Source: a virus | Strand: one strand, 5' to 3' | Virus record (IMG/VR): IMGVR_UViG_3300020396_000028 | Location: 1 to 28,785 of that record | DNA length: 28,785 nucleotides | In this document: positions 1-8,569 of the stretch, piece after piece | Layout: each line of letters opens with the position of its first letter | How positions within the stretch are numbered: position 1 is the stretch's first letter | Translations under genes and position numbers: made by a program | The notes under the pieces: generated by a model | The model's database searches: none | Told to the model about the DNA's origin: nothing | The model's input: only the letters and a program-made list of their open reading frames with translations

Positions 1-839
1 TCAATTACACGAACTTCATTCGTAAGGTCATCAAGTAAACCAGTTCCAAAGTATAGGTTTGATTTCTCAGCGGCGATCATTGTGTTGTCAGCCATCCCTT
101 TAGATACTACAACTTGCACACCATCAAAGAATAAACCTCCTAATACTTGGTTTGTTCCTCTATCTTCGTAACCAGCTCCACCTAATCCATTAGCAGCAAA
201 ACCTCCTAAAGCTCTTGTGTAAGCACGCCCAATATTGCTAGAAACATATAATCTTAGATCATCTTTTCCGTAAACAGTTGAAGGAATAGCATCGACTACT
301 TTGCCCATTTCAGCAATTACGTTAGCAGCATTTACACCGCCAGCAACAGCAGCAATTTCTTGACCAGCTGGTAAAGCAGCATCTGCAGCTATTTTAACAG
401 CTAAGCCATCAAATTCTCCAGCATTAGCATTTACACCTTGCCAGATATTTTTTTCTGTTTTGTCAGCTACTTTAGCCGAAACGTGAGCTAATACAAAATC
501 TGTAAAAGATGCTGGAGCTTCAGCAAATGCAGAATATCCCATTTCTTGAGCTTGCCATGAGCTTTTTAATTCTTTTGAACACAATTCAAGATTTACTTGA
601 AACTCTTCAGTCTCTAATATTTGCTCTGTAAGTGTTAAAGTTCCTTCATTTGTTTTAAAATCACAAGAAGCATTTCTAACGATGTTGTCAGTAGATGCTT
701 TTTGTAATACTGTCTTAAATCTTACATTTGGCAAGATTGTAATTTCATTGTTTGCTAGTGTGTCTCCAGAAAGTAACGCTCCCGCGATGTATCTTCCACT
801 AAACTCTCCAGCGTAACTAGTTGTAATTGCTAAACTCAT
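1..839 (-). CDS. Major capsid protein, 3' end cut by the window edge
   Basis: The reading frame starts at the ATG at 839 and stays open to base 1, giving about 279 codons without a stop, so the C-terminus lies outside the window. The protein begins MSLAITTSYAGEFSGRYIAG and continues with a short-loop, Ala/Gly-rich soluble sequence; near the cut it reads NLYFGTGLLDDLTNEVRVI. Both stretches resemble the major capsid proteins I know from flavobacterial siphophages, which are probably HK97-fold shells. It lies immediately downstream of an acidic scaffold-like gene (25-nt gap) and two genes below an XkdF-type protease, the usual protease-scaffold-capsid order. The family assignment is from memory of sequence style plus context. 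The HK97 fold is inferred. Confidence 0.82.
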   Translation of the reverse strand, partial: MSLAITTSYAGEFSGRYIAGALLSGDTLANNEITILPNVRFKTVLQKASTDNIVRNASCDFKTNEGTLTLTEQILETEEFQVNLELCSKELKSSWQAQEMGYSAFAEAPASFTDFVLAHVSAKVADKTEKNIWQGVNANAGEFDGLAVKIAADAALPAGQEIAAVAGGVNAANVIAEMGKVVDAIPSTVYGKDDLRLYVSSNIGRAYTRALGGFAANGLGGAGYEDRGTNQVLGGLFFDGVQVVVSKGMADNTMIAAEKSNLYFGTGLLDDLTNEVRVI

Positions 840-864
840 TTTTATTTATTTTAGTTGTTATTTA

Positions 865-1500
865 TTATTTATTAAAATTTGATAATACTCTATCCATTGT
901 ATTAAGCTTTCTATTAGCTCCAATTTTAAATTTAGATAGGGTTTTAAAAGAATTTGGATTAGATACTATTGGATCAGCACTTGGCTCGTTTAATTCAGCT
1001 TGTACTTCATCTGGAATCTCTTGTGAAAGTTCAACAGTTAAGTTGTTTCCTTTTTCAATAGCAGATAATTCTTCTTTTAAACCTTCTTCAGATTTAATGT
1101 CAGCAATAGCGTCTTCAAGGTTTTTAATTCTAATTTCCATTCCCTTCCAATCAGCTACATCAGCTTCTTCAGCATAATCATCATCATCTTCTTCTTTTAA
1201 ATCTTCTGTAATTTCTTCGCCTTCTTCAGTTTCCTTAGATGGTACTTCATCAGATACTTCACGAACATCAGCTATAACGCCTTCTTCTTCGACTACTAAA
1301 AGTCTAGTATCTTCTAGGATATATTCTCCTACTGGGAGGGCTACTTTCTGGTCATCAGTAACTATAAACACTTCTTTGCCTTCTTCAAAAGAATCGGCTT
1401 CTATTATAGTGCCATTCTCTAGCTTGGTTTGTTCTAGCTTAACTTCTTCGTTAAGGTTAAGAACATCTTTGATTTTTTCAATCACATTGTTTGACTTCAT
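865..1500 (-). CDS. Acidic capsid scaffold-like protein
   Basis: This 211-aa protein is very acidic in the middle (EEGEEITEDLKEEDDDDYAEE around residues 93-113), then has a predicted helical or coiled-coil stretch (about 118-150) and a basic C-terminus (KFKIGANRKLNTMDRV). A long acidic helical body with a basic C-terminal capsid-binding tail is the typical layout of phage internal scaffolds. The gene sits directly upstream of the capsid gene and downstream of the protease-like gene. The likely job is to guide procapsid assembly and then be cleaved or expelled. No enzymatic motif is visible. An alternative is a capsid decoration or delta-domain-like protein. The start ATG is preceded by a TTATATATTAAT leader shared with neighbouring genes. 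Confidence 0.6.
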   Translation of the reverse strand: MKSNNVIEKIKDVLNLNEEVKLEQTKLENGTIIEADSFEEGKEVFIVTDDQKVALPVGEYILEDTRLLVVEEEGVIADVREVSDEVPSKETEEGEEITEDLKEEDDDDYAEEADVADWKGMEIRIKNLEDAIADIKSEEGLKEELSAIEKGNNLTVELSQEIPDEVQAELNEPSADPIVSNPNSFKTLSKFKIGANRKLNTMDRVLSNFNK

Positions 1501-1536
1501 ATTAATATATAATTTAGTTAAATTTATTTTGCATTT

Positions 1537-2064
1537 TTAAAGTAACTTTCTTAAATTTTGTAAAGTTTTTACATATTGATTGATAGGTATTTTAACACCT
1601 AATTCTTTAGCCATTTTATCAGCATTGGAAATAAGTTTGTCAAGTAAACCGATATTTTTTCGAGCTTCTTTAATTTTAGGTTCATTTTTCTTTTCAAGAG
1701 TTTTAACACTAGACTTTAAATTTTCGTAATTTTTAGAAGTACTTTCTAAATTTTTGTCTGCTCTATTACTTTCTTGTTTAGCACTTTCATATTTACTCTC
1801 TAAATCAAAAAATTTATCTCTTATTTTATCTGCTTTTGCAGCATCTTTTTTGATATTTTGCAATCCCTTTTCTAGTAGTTTTTTTTGTTTATCTAAAATT
1901 CCATTTCTATCTTTAACTTCTTTAATAATAGACTGTGATTCATTGTCTATCTTGTTTAAATCGTCTACAATCCCTAACTCAACTTTTTGAGTTGTTAGCT
2001 CGGTTTTACTTAGCCCTTTAATGGGTTGGTTAATATGTTTTAATACTGTTTTAATTGTACTCAT
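1537..2064 (-). CDS. Coiled-coil protein of the head module, function unknown
   Basis: This 175-aa, Lys/Glu-rich protein is almost entirely predicted helix. Heptad-like hydrophobic spacing runs from about residue 30 to 140 (for example DDLNKIDNESQSIIKEVKDR, then KKLLEKGLQNIKKDAAKADK). There is no signal peptide, membrane segment or catalytic motif. It sits between the Cys-rich mini-protein and the scaffold-like gene, so a virion or assembly role (second scaffold, core or ejected protein) is possible. That is inferred from position only. The gene opens with the AT-rich leader AACTAAATTATATATATAAA before the ATG, almost the same as that of the next gene. I do not recognise a named family. Confidence 0.6.
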   Translation of the reverse strand: MSTIKTVLKHINQPIKGLSKTELTTQKVELGIVDDLNKIDNESQSIIKEVKDRNGILDKQKKLLEKGLQNIKKDAAKADKIRDKFFDLESKYESAKQESNRADKNLESTSKNYENLKSSVKTLEKKNEPKIKEARKNIGLLDKLISNADKMAKELGVKIPINQYVKTLQNLRKLL

Positions 2065-2078
2065 TTTATATATATAAT

Positions 2079-2228
2079 TTAGTTACTAGTTTTTCCAATT
2101 CCTTGAGCTCTTAAGCTTCCATCACAGCACTTAGTACTATATGTATTGTCTTTACATAAGCAGCCTTTACGTGCGCCTCCTTTAGGGCTTGTGCGGCTAG
2201 GAGTTTCGTTCTTTTTGTTATTTGGCAT
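2079..2228 (-). CDS. Small Cys-rich 'CLC...CCDGSLRAQGIG' protein
   Basis: A 49-aa ORF starts MPNNKKNETPSRTSPKGGAR, continues KGCLCKDNTYSTKCCDGSLR and ends AQGIGKTSN. The four cysteines (C23, C25, C34, C35) and the CCDGSLxAQGIG signature recur, as far as I recall, in many short proteins encoded in structural modules of marine Bacteroidetes phages; the function is unknown. The start overlaps the 3' end of the protease-like gene by 11 nt, which implies translational coupling within the head operon. The N-terminus is basic and hydrophilic. A metal-binding or disulfide-stabilised minor virion protein is possible, but nothing in the sequence decides this. Confidence 0.75.
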   Translation of the reverse strand: MPNNKKNETPSRTSPKGGARKGCLCKDNTYSTKCCDGSLRAQGIGKTSN

Positions 2229-2820
2229 CGTGTTCTTTTATAATGTCTATAATTTGCTGAACTTGTAAATCTTCTTTAGATAAATCTTCTTTGATTTCTT
2301 CCTTAGGTCTTTCCATGCGATCCGCGAAAAATCCTTCTATACTGAAACCACGCACTAAACCCGTTTTCACAAATTCGTTCCATATTTTATCGTTGTTTAC
2401 TTTAACGCTTCCTACCCAAGTTCCCAAAGGCAATTCCATTCCGTACTTTACGCTCTTATCATGTACCTTATCTTCTACAAGCCATGATTCTACAAGGCTA
2501 AGTCCATTTATAGCGTACTGATGCTCCATTGTAGCGTTGTTTTGATTGCCTTGCATCAAATACATTTGAGAGGCTTTTAAGACAGTATCTTTTGAGAAAT
2601 ATATATAGTACTCATCTTCGCCATTCTTACGATATATTGGCTTGTTAGGTATCAATAAAGCACCCATTAAGATTCTACGCTCTTTGTCTACTTCAGCAAG
2701 TTTAAATTCTTGGCTTTTTAAGGCTATAAAGTCTTCTTCTATTGCTGGGTTTTCAACTACGCTAATAGCTTCAACCCCTATTTCTTGGTCTTCGTCTAGT
2801 ATTAATTCAACTATCCTCAT
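2218..2820 (-). CDS. XkdF-like prohead serine protease
   Basis: This 200-aa protein fits the phage XkdF putative serine protease family (Peptidase S78-type prohead proteases). It begins MRIVELILDEDQEIGVEAIS followed by VVENPAIEEDF, the common opening of this group. His100 in ATMEHQY and Ser160 in VRGFSIEGFF match the expected His and Ser of the catalytic set; a third residue (perhaps Glu111 or Asp144) is uncertain. The family processes scaffold and capsid proteins during head maturation. The gene lies between the tape measure and the scaffold/capsid genes. Its leader shares a 20-nt block with the scaffold gene leader. Length is usual for a stand-alone protease without fused domains. Confidence 0.83.
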   Translation of the reverse strand: MRIVELILDEDQEIGVEAISVVENPAIEEDFIALKSQEFKLAEVDKERRILMGALLIPNKPIYRKNGEDEYYIYFSKDTVLKASQMYLMQGNQNNATMEHQYAINGLSLVESWLVEDKVHDKSVKYGMELPLGTWVGSVKVNNDKIWNEFVKTGLVRGFSIEGFFADRMERPKEEIKEDLSKEDLQVQQIIDIIKEHDAK

Positions 2821-2855
2821 AATTATATATAACTTTTTTAAATTTATTTTGCATT

Positions 2856-4724
2856 TTAACCTATTGTAGCGCCCTCAACAATGTTATTTTGTAGGCTTTG
2901 TGCTGTGGTTACGTCATTAGCTACTACGAAAGCTTGTACTGGTTGCTGTGTCTGTCCACCTATTGCATCAGCTAGTTGGTTTGTATCACTAGCTCCAACT
3001 ATATTAAAGCTAGGAGGCTGTGAACCACCGCCACCACTAGGAGCGCTTCCAGATGCAGCACCTCCGCCGCCTTTACTATTTGGTATTTTAGTTTTTACAA
3101 TAGTTGCAACGTTAGCAATACCAGTAGCAATAATTCCAGCCGCTGCGATTGGACCAGCAATTCCACCTTGAGCTAAAGCCTTATTTGCACCTATGAAAGT
3201 GTCTATTGTTGCTTGTGCAATACCTATAAATTTTTGTGCTTGTGCATTCTCACCAGCTAAAGCACTAAGTCCATTTAACGCACCGCTTACAGCTTCTAAG
3301 TTTGATATCTTAGCGTCTTTAGTTTTTTGGTCTAAATCTTTTTTAGCTGTTTCAAGTTCAGTATCTCTAGTCAAATTAGTTTGTCTAGATTGTTCTGTAA
3401 AATCATCTAAAGCTATCTGAGCATCTATCTTAGCTTGTGTTTCTGCATTTGCATTATCTACAATAGCTTGAAGTCTAATAGTTTCTTGTTCAGCTTCTAG
3501 TAAATCAATTTCTTTTAATGCTTCTAGCCTTGCTAGTTCATCTGTGATTTGTTCAGCGTTAAATCTTTTACGCTCTATTGATAATGTGCTTTCACTTTCT
3601 AACTTAGAATTAGTCAGCTCTATTTGTTCTCTGTCAAGTGCTAAGTCGTTTGATAATTGTTCAGACCTTAACCCTTCAACTTGAGCTAAAACTCCTTCTT
3701 TGTTTGCTAAGGCATCTATTAAAGCAACTTGAGCCTCTATAGTATTGTTTTTATTTACTTCGTTTTGTGCTGCAGCTACTTGTAAATCAGCTTGTTTTAA
3801 CATTGCTGTTTCTTGCTCTGCTAGTACCTCTAAAAGCTTATCGTTAGCTTCTTTACGTTCAGCTACTGTATTACGTTCTTCATCTCTAACTTGTCTAAGT
3901 TGTTCAGCTTGTCTGTCATATTGTTCAACTAGCCTTGATTGTTGAGCGGCTGCAATTTCAGCACTATTTTTTAATTGAACATTTGTTTTAGCTGTTTCTA
4001 AAGCGGCTTTTACACTTATCTTCCCAAGTTCTTCTCCAGCTATTTTACCAATATTAGCAACCTCTCCAATAGCATCTCCTATATTTGTAGCTATATCTTT
4101 TCCAGCATCTAAAGCGTCATTAGCAACCTCTGCAATATTTACAGAAGTTTCTTTTATTTCTGCATTTAATCGCTTTATTGTTTCTGGATCTTTATCCCCA
4201 AAGAATGAATTCTCCCAAGCTAATTGAGCTGTTTGTAAAGCTAATTTAATAGCAAAAAAACCTAACTTTAATGGAGTTATACCTATTGTTATTAAACTAC
4301 CTAAAACTTTGCCAAGTCCATTAAAGTTTTCAGAGCTTTTAGCAATAGCCTCATAAACATTTATAACAGCTGTTACTACTTGATTTGCTACAATAGAAAA
4401 CGTTTCAAATGCTGTTGAGAATACATCTACAACCTTTTGATTTTGACTAAATATATCTTTTAATCCAGCGAGAGCCGATATAGCTAAACCAATACCAGCG
4501 GCTTTCATAGCAAGTCCTAAACCTTTAAACCCTTTACTTATAAGTCCAACTCCTTTTTGAGTTTTCTTTGAGCTTTTAGTTATATCATCTAGCCCTTTTT
4601 CTGTTGTATCTGAAAATTTAGAAAATGATTTATTAAGTTCTTGTATTGCATCTGCTAACTTTCCAAAGTCAGCTTGAGCGCCCTTACTATCTACATTTAA
4701 TTCTATTGTTTTCTCTATTGCCAT
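2856..4724 (-). CDS. Tail tape measure protein
   Basis: This 622-aa protein has a typical tape-measure layout. The N-terminal helical region starts MAIEKTIELNVDSKGAQADF. Hydrophobic segments follow at about 65-90 and 120-180. A long Glu/Gln/Ala-rich coiled coil spans about 215-470, with another hydrophobic Gly/Ala stretch at about 500-545. A Gly/Ser-rich linker then leads to a C-terminal module (PSFNIVGASDTNQLADAIGG ... DVTTAQSLQNNIVEGATIG) that I recognise from Bacteroidetes phage tape measures. The family sets tail length and is ejected with DNA. At about 0.15 nm per residue, 622 aa would give a tail of roughly 90 nm (inference). The gene follows the hub gene, where lambda-like order puts tape measure first. 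Its start overlaps the preceding 46-aa ORF by 10 nt. Confidence 0.85.
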   Translation of the reverse strand: MAIEKTIELNVDSKGAQADFGKLADAIQELNKSFSKFSDTTEKGLDDITKSSKKTQKGVGLISKGFKGLGLAMKAAGIGLAISALAGLKDIFSQNQKVVDVFSTAFETFSIVANQVVTAVINVYEAIAKSSENFNGLGKVLGSLITIGITPLKLGFFAIKLALQTAQLAWENSFFGDKDPETIKRLNAEIKETSVNIAEVANDALDAGKDIATNIGDAIGEVANIGKIAGEELGKISVKAALETAKTNVQLKNSAEIAAAQQSRLVEQYDRQAEQLRQVRDEERNTVAERKEANDKLLEVLAEQETAMLKQADLQVAAAQNEVNKNNTIEAQVALIDALANKEGVLAQVEGLRSEQLSNDLALDREQIELTNSKLESESTLSIERKRFNAEQITDELARLEALKEIDLLEAEQETIRLQAIVDNANAETQAKIDAQIALDDFTEQSRQTNLTRDTELETAKKDLDQKTKDAKISNLEAVSGALNGLSALAGENAQAQKFIGIAQATIDTFIGANKALAQGGIAGPIAAAGIIATGIANVATIVKTKIPNSKGGGGAASGSAPSGGGGSQPPSFNIVGASDTNQLADAIGGQTQQPVQAFVVANDVTTAQSLQNNIVEGATIG

Positions 4725-4855
4725 TTTATTTCTTGTTTAAGTGCCTTGTATCCCTCTTTTAAAGTTGTAGGTAGTTTATATTTACCTTGTGCTATTCTTA
4801 TAGACTCAGTCTCTCCGTTAGCGTATTTTAAACTCTCTAGTATTAATTTGATCAT
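4715..4855 (-). CDS. 46-aa conserved-style small protein between hub and tape measure
   Basis: A short ORF begins MIKLILESLKYANGETESIR and ends GYKALKQEIKWQ. Its ATG overlaps the hub gene stop (TAATG) and its TAG lies 10 nt inside the tape-measure gene, so it fills the whole gap with coupled starts at both ends. That tight packing is the main support for translation. The protein is basic and soluble with no membrane segment. No family is recognised. A tail assembly or chaperone role would be a guess from position. Confidence 0.6.
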   Translation of the reverse strand: MIKLILESLKYANGETESIRIAQGKYKLPTTLKEGYKALKQEIKWQ

Positions 4856-7437
4856 TAGTCTGTTTTTACGCTTAATAATGTGTCATTTGAATAAAATATT
4901 CCATCTGTAGTTGTGTATTGAACTCTAACCCCTATTTGATAGTTAGTATTTGAAGTTAAACCAGTAAGTGTAAGCCCTGAAATATCATCATCTACAGTTT
5001 GCTTAAACCCTCTGTTTACATATATACTATAGCCAGTTACTGTTGAGTCTGATAAAGGAACCCATCCTAAGGTTACAAAAGTAGTTCCCTTTGTTACTAC
5101 ATTAACAGCTGCTAACCTACCAAGATATGCGACTTGTGCGTTTTCTATTTGGCTAACAAATTGTTGTTTATTGTAAAGCTCTAAGTCTGTTTTATTAGTT
5201 AATAGATTTGTCTTAATAGAGTTAATTCTATAAGGTTTATTATTTATTACAAAAGTGTCATTCATTTTATATTTAGTAATTAAGCTTAAAGGCAAATAAG
5301 CGCTAACTTTTAAAAGTCTTGATTGTGGGTCAAAAATAGTATTAACATAATCTAAATATCCCTCATTAAATAAATTCCTTCCATCTCCCCCTACAGTCTG
5401 TAAAAACTCATCGTTTTCAACCCCAAAGTTTAAAGAAATTGAATTGTCTGCTATATATACATCACCGCCTAAATTACTAGGTCTGTTGTAGTTATTTATT
5501 GCTGTTGGTGTTCCGCTTTCGTCAAGTAAATTAAAAGTACCAGAAGCGTTAGTTTGTTCTATATATAAAAGTAAAGGCTGTCCTATTGTTGGCTCGAAGC
5601 TTCTATCTAGCATAGCACCTTGACCGATTGAAGTTAATGCGTCGGTATCTTCATTACTTAAGCGTTCGTACATCATTTTTTCAAAGTCAACCTCTATTTT
5701 ATAAATACCTCCGTCCCATTCATCATTACCGTACATTTCTTCGCTAAAAGAATTGTTTTGTAATTCATCTGAGTATTGAACTAAAAAGCTTTTTTTACTT
5801 TTGAATTTAAAAAGCATACTCTTATACTGAAATAATCGCTCCATTGTAGACTTAGCCATATCTACATACTTTGTAATGTCGTAGTTAAGACCAGTTTGCT
5901 CAAAATACCAAGCGTCATCGACGACCATATTATTGCCTTCTTTGTAAACTACAAAATTGAACATCTTAAAAAGATTGCTTAAAAAATCAATAACCTTCAT
6001 TTTAGGCATATGCTCAGTCACGTTTATTGTGTTTGTTATACTAGTTGATGCTGCATTGTAAACACATTCGTCTCCGTTTGTCTGAAAGTCTAAGAAAAAG
6101 AAGCCCTCTTCTACAGTTAGTTTTTGAGTTATTGCTAAAGTGCTTTCTGCTTGTATTTCTACCTTAAAATCTAGTTCAGATCCTATCCCACCAAACTGAC
6201 TACTTCTAAAACGTGTTTGTTTTGTTTGGTTATTTGTTAAGTTTTCAAAAGATTCTAGAACAGCGTTATCTGAAGACCTTTTAAATATAATAGAATAACT
6301 TACAGAAGTAGATGATGTAACTTCTAGCGTAACCCTAAAACTTCTAGTGATAGAGGTTGTTCCAGCAAAAACCCCAGAAGGAACAAAATATGAAACCCTT
6401 AAGTCTGGGTCAGGGCTTAAACCAGCATTGTAAGTCCAATCTGGAGCAGAACCATCGAAATTAGTTTGACCTCTAAATCTGTTGCTTAATATAAAAATAG
6501 AACCACCCTCTATGGCGTTACTCATATAACCCTCTTCTTTATGTAGCCACAAGTGTAAGTTTAAATATCTTGGGTTACTTAAAAGTGAGCCAGTTATATT
6601 AATCTGAGGGTAGGTGTCGTTAATAGCTTGTATCACTCTTTGAACTCTTATAGCTGGTTTAATATCAGTAAAAGAAAGTTCTGTGTTTGTTATATTATCT
6701 TTATATCCGCTATTAGTAAAACGCATATTTTTTGAGTGAGTTATTAAAGGAAAGCTAATGTCGCCAGTATTATTTATAAACTTATTTTTTACATTGTTAT
6801 AAGTGTATTCAAAATCAAGTGCTTCAAGTCCTTGTAAAGAGCTTAACATATCTTCATTTAAAACTTCTTTAAGTTCTACAGTATCTCCAAAGAAAACAAC
6901 CTTAAATGAATATGCCTTATTATCTTTTAACTCAACACTTTTGAATTGTATTTTACCTTTTTTGTAATCAATACCATTTAGCTTTATGATTGCATCGTGT
7001 CTATAGCGAGCATCAAAACTACTTTGAACGTCTGTATTTTCGTAATGCCTAAAAAGTTTGTTATTTTGCTTTGAAGCTGGTAGCGTAAACTGTTGACTAA
7101 ATGGTATAAATATTTTATTAAGGTCTTTAATGTTTAGTAAGCTATCGGTTACTGTTATGCTCTCGTCTTTAAACAAATCAGCCCTTAGGTATTCGCTTTC
7201 AATCCTATACTCTTCGCCTATTTGCGTGAAGATTGTACCGCTTAAAGTTAATGTCGTGTTGTTATCAATACTAACAATAGTTGCAACCGCTGAAGTTCTT
7301 AGGTTTGTTACTATATCCCCTACACTTACAGACGTTAAAAAAGCCGAACCAGTATCTATCAGCTTGTTAGTTGCTAAAGTTGAAGCTGTTCCGTTTAGTC
7401 TGTTATATCCTTTTATGTAAAGCTCTAATATTTGCAT
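4855..7437 (-). CDS. Baseplate hub / tail-associated protein with C-terminal FnIII-like domain
   Basis: This 860-aa protein opens MQILELYIKGYNRLNGTA. Residues 100-250 read like the assembly part of Bacteroidetes phage hub proteins (IFIPFSQQFTLPAS, then RYRHDAIIKLNGIDYKKGKI). A long central region includes HMPKMKVIDFLSNLFKMFNF near 480-500, typical of hub modules. The last 90 or so residues (LAAVNVVTKGTTFVTLGWVP ... GYSIYV ... GLTSNTNYQIGVRV) form a clear fibronectin type III-like repeat. Expected role: the baseplate hub at the tail tip that docks receptor-binding proteins. FnIII domains in tail proteins are thought to help surface attachment. The start follows the previous gene with no gap. 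Hub assignment rests on position next to the distal-tail-like gene plus motifs. Confidence 0.7.
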   Translation of the reverse strand: MQILELYIKGYNRLNGTASTLATNKLIDTGSAFLTSVSVGDIVTNLRTSAVATIVSIDNNTTLTLSGTIFTQIGEEYRIESEYLRADLFKDESITVTDSLLNIKDLNKIFIPFSQQFTLPASKQNNKLFRHYENTDVQSSFDARYRHDAIIKLNGIDYKKGKIQFKSVELKDNKAYSFKVVFFGDTVELKEVLNEDMLSSLQGLEALDFEYTYNNVKNKFINNTGDISFPLITHSKNMRFTNSGYKDNITNTELSFTDIKPAIRVQRVIQAINDTYPQINITGSLLSNPRYLNLHLWLHKEEGYMSNAIEGGSIFILSNRFRGQTNFDGSAPDWTYNAGLSPDPDLRVSYFVPSGVFAGTTSITRSFRVTLEVTSSTSVSYSIIFKRSSDNAVLESFENLTNNQTKQTRFRSSQFGGIGSELDFKVEIQAESTLAITQKLTVEEGFFFLDFQTNGDECVYNAASTSITNTINVTEHMPKMKVIDFLSNLFKMFNFVVYKEGNNMVVDDAWYFEQTGLNYDITKYVDMAKSTMERLFQYKSMLFKFKSKKSFLVQYSDELQNNSFSEEMYGNDEWDGGIYKIEVDFEKMMYERLSNEDTDALTSIGQGAMLDRSFEPTIGQPLLLYIEQTNASGTFNLLDESGTPTAINNYNRPSNLGGDVYIADNSISLNFGVENDEFLQTVGGDGRNLFNEGYLDYVNTIFDPQSRLLKVSAYLPLSLITKYKMNDTFVINNKPYRINSIKTNLLTNKTDLELYNKQQFVSQIENAQVAYLGRLAAVNVVTKGTTFVTLGWVPLSDSTVTGYSIYVNRGFKQTVDDDISGLTLTGLTSNTNYQIGVRVQYTTTDGIFYSNDTLLSVKTD

Positions 7438-8568
7438 CTAGCGTATGTTGTTTATAGTGTCGTAAGCAAACTCTATTTCTATTGTATAATTTATTAGCAT
7501 ATCGTTTAATTGTGTTTTAAAAGCTAGGCTTGAACTACTTACATTAATTGGCAATGTTTGGTTGTTTATTTCTATCCAACAATCTTCACTTAATTGCATC
7601 TCTTTAAAAACATCATTGTAGCTCTCTGGATAATAACCAGTATTTAATGTGAGCTTTTCGTTTCCGTTTTTAGTTAATACTTTCTGTTGGTGTCTGCTTG
7701 TATCGTAAGATCCATTTACTACAATGTTTCTTTTAAAGTCTTCTGTCTTAGTTGTAAGAGTTTCGTTAGTTCGTTTAAAAAACCAGATGTCTTGGAGTGC
7801 GCCAAACTTATTAATAAAGGTTAATTTATAAGGTTCGTATTTACACTCTTGTATATTATCTACTTTAACAACGTCAACGCCATTAGTACCGTCTATGTAA
7901 ATTGTATCTACTGGAAATATTGTAAAGTCATCAGCAAATTCTTGTAAGCATATACTATCTTCAAAAGTGCCTCCGTCTAATAAAACCCTTTGCTTAAAAT
8001 CATCAGCTCCGTTTGTTGTGTTTGTAACGTATTCTATTTGATTATCACTTTCGTTAGAGCTTGCAATGGTCTTAGTATAAATTTGTTCGTTATTAGAATA
8101 GAACGCAACGCTTGTGGTTATGCCAGTGTCTACAGCTAAATTCACTGGAGCATCATCTAACTTTAATATAGTTGTGTTTGATTGTAATAAACTCTGTAGG
8201 TTCTGAGGGTTAGCTCCATCTTCAAAGAATCCGTATCCATTAAAACCAGACTTAGGAGTTAATGAAGTGTACCCTTGAGCAACTCCTTGTATATAATTCT
8301 GGCTGTCTATGTCAACCCAAACGTTAGTACATTCATAAGCACCATTAAACGTACTTAAAATATAATCACTTACAAGCTCTCCGATTTCTATAGTTACCAC
8401 GTTAGCAATAGCTTGAGATGATAAAGTAAATTTTGCTCCAGTATCTCGGTCTGTTGTTTTAGTTCCAGTATAAACTCTAACTACAAAATCTACTTGAGTT
8501 AAGTTTGTAACTGCTGGAGAAGCTCCTACTGTTATGTAAAAAGGACTTCTTGTGTTAATTTTTGCCAT
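7438..8568 (-). CDS. Distal tail / baseplate-like structural protein
   Basis: This 376-aa, beta-rich protein begins MAKINTRSPFYITVGASPAV. Its early region has VRVYTGTKTTDRDTGAKF and EIGELVSDYI, a pattern shared by Bacteroidetes phage proteins encoded just before the hub. Many Thr, Ser and Asn residues and no membrane segment fit a virion protein. It is likely the adaptor between tail tube and hub, but there is no Dit signature I could point to. The start codon and leader (4 nt after HK97 gp10-like stop) form a 21-nt block identical to the tape measure start region. Its stop abuts the hub ATG. Confidence 0.6.
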   Translation of the reverse strand: MAKINTRSPFYITVGASPAVTNLTQVDFVVRVYTGTKTTDRDTGAKFTLSSQAIANVVTIEIGELVSDYILSTFNGAYECTNVWVDIDSQNYIQGVAQGYTSLTPKSGFNGYGFFEDGANPQNLQSLLQSNTTILKLDDAPVNLAVDTGITTSVAFYSNNEQIYTKTIASSNESDNQIEYVTNTTNGADDFKQRVLLDGGTFEDSICLQEFADDFTIFPVDTIYIDGTNGVDVVKVDNIQECKYEPYKLTFINKFGALQDIWFFKRTNETLTTKTEDFKRNIVVNGSYDTSRHQQKVLTKNGNEKLTLNTGYYPESYNDVFKEMQLSEDCWIEINNQTLPINVSSSSLAFKTQLNDMLINYTIEIEFAYDTINNIR

Positions 8569-8569
8569 T

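Noticed and set aside
827-1177. Plus-strand ORF of 116 codons opposite the scaffold-like gene
   Set aside because: It lies antisense to a good minus-strand gene, has low-complexity Ser/Leu composition from the mirrored acidic codons, and has no neighbours in its direction.
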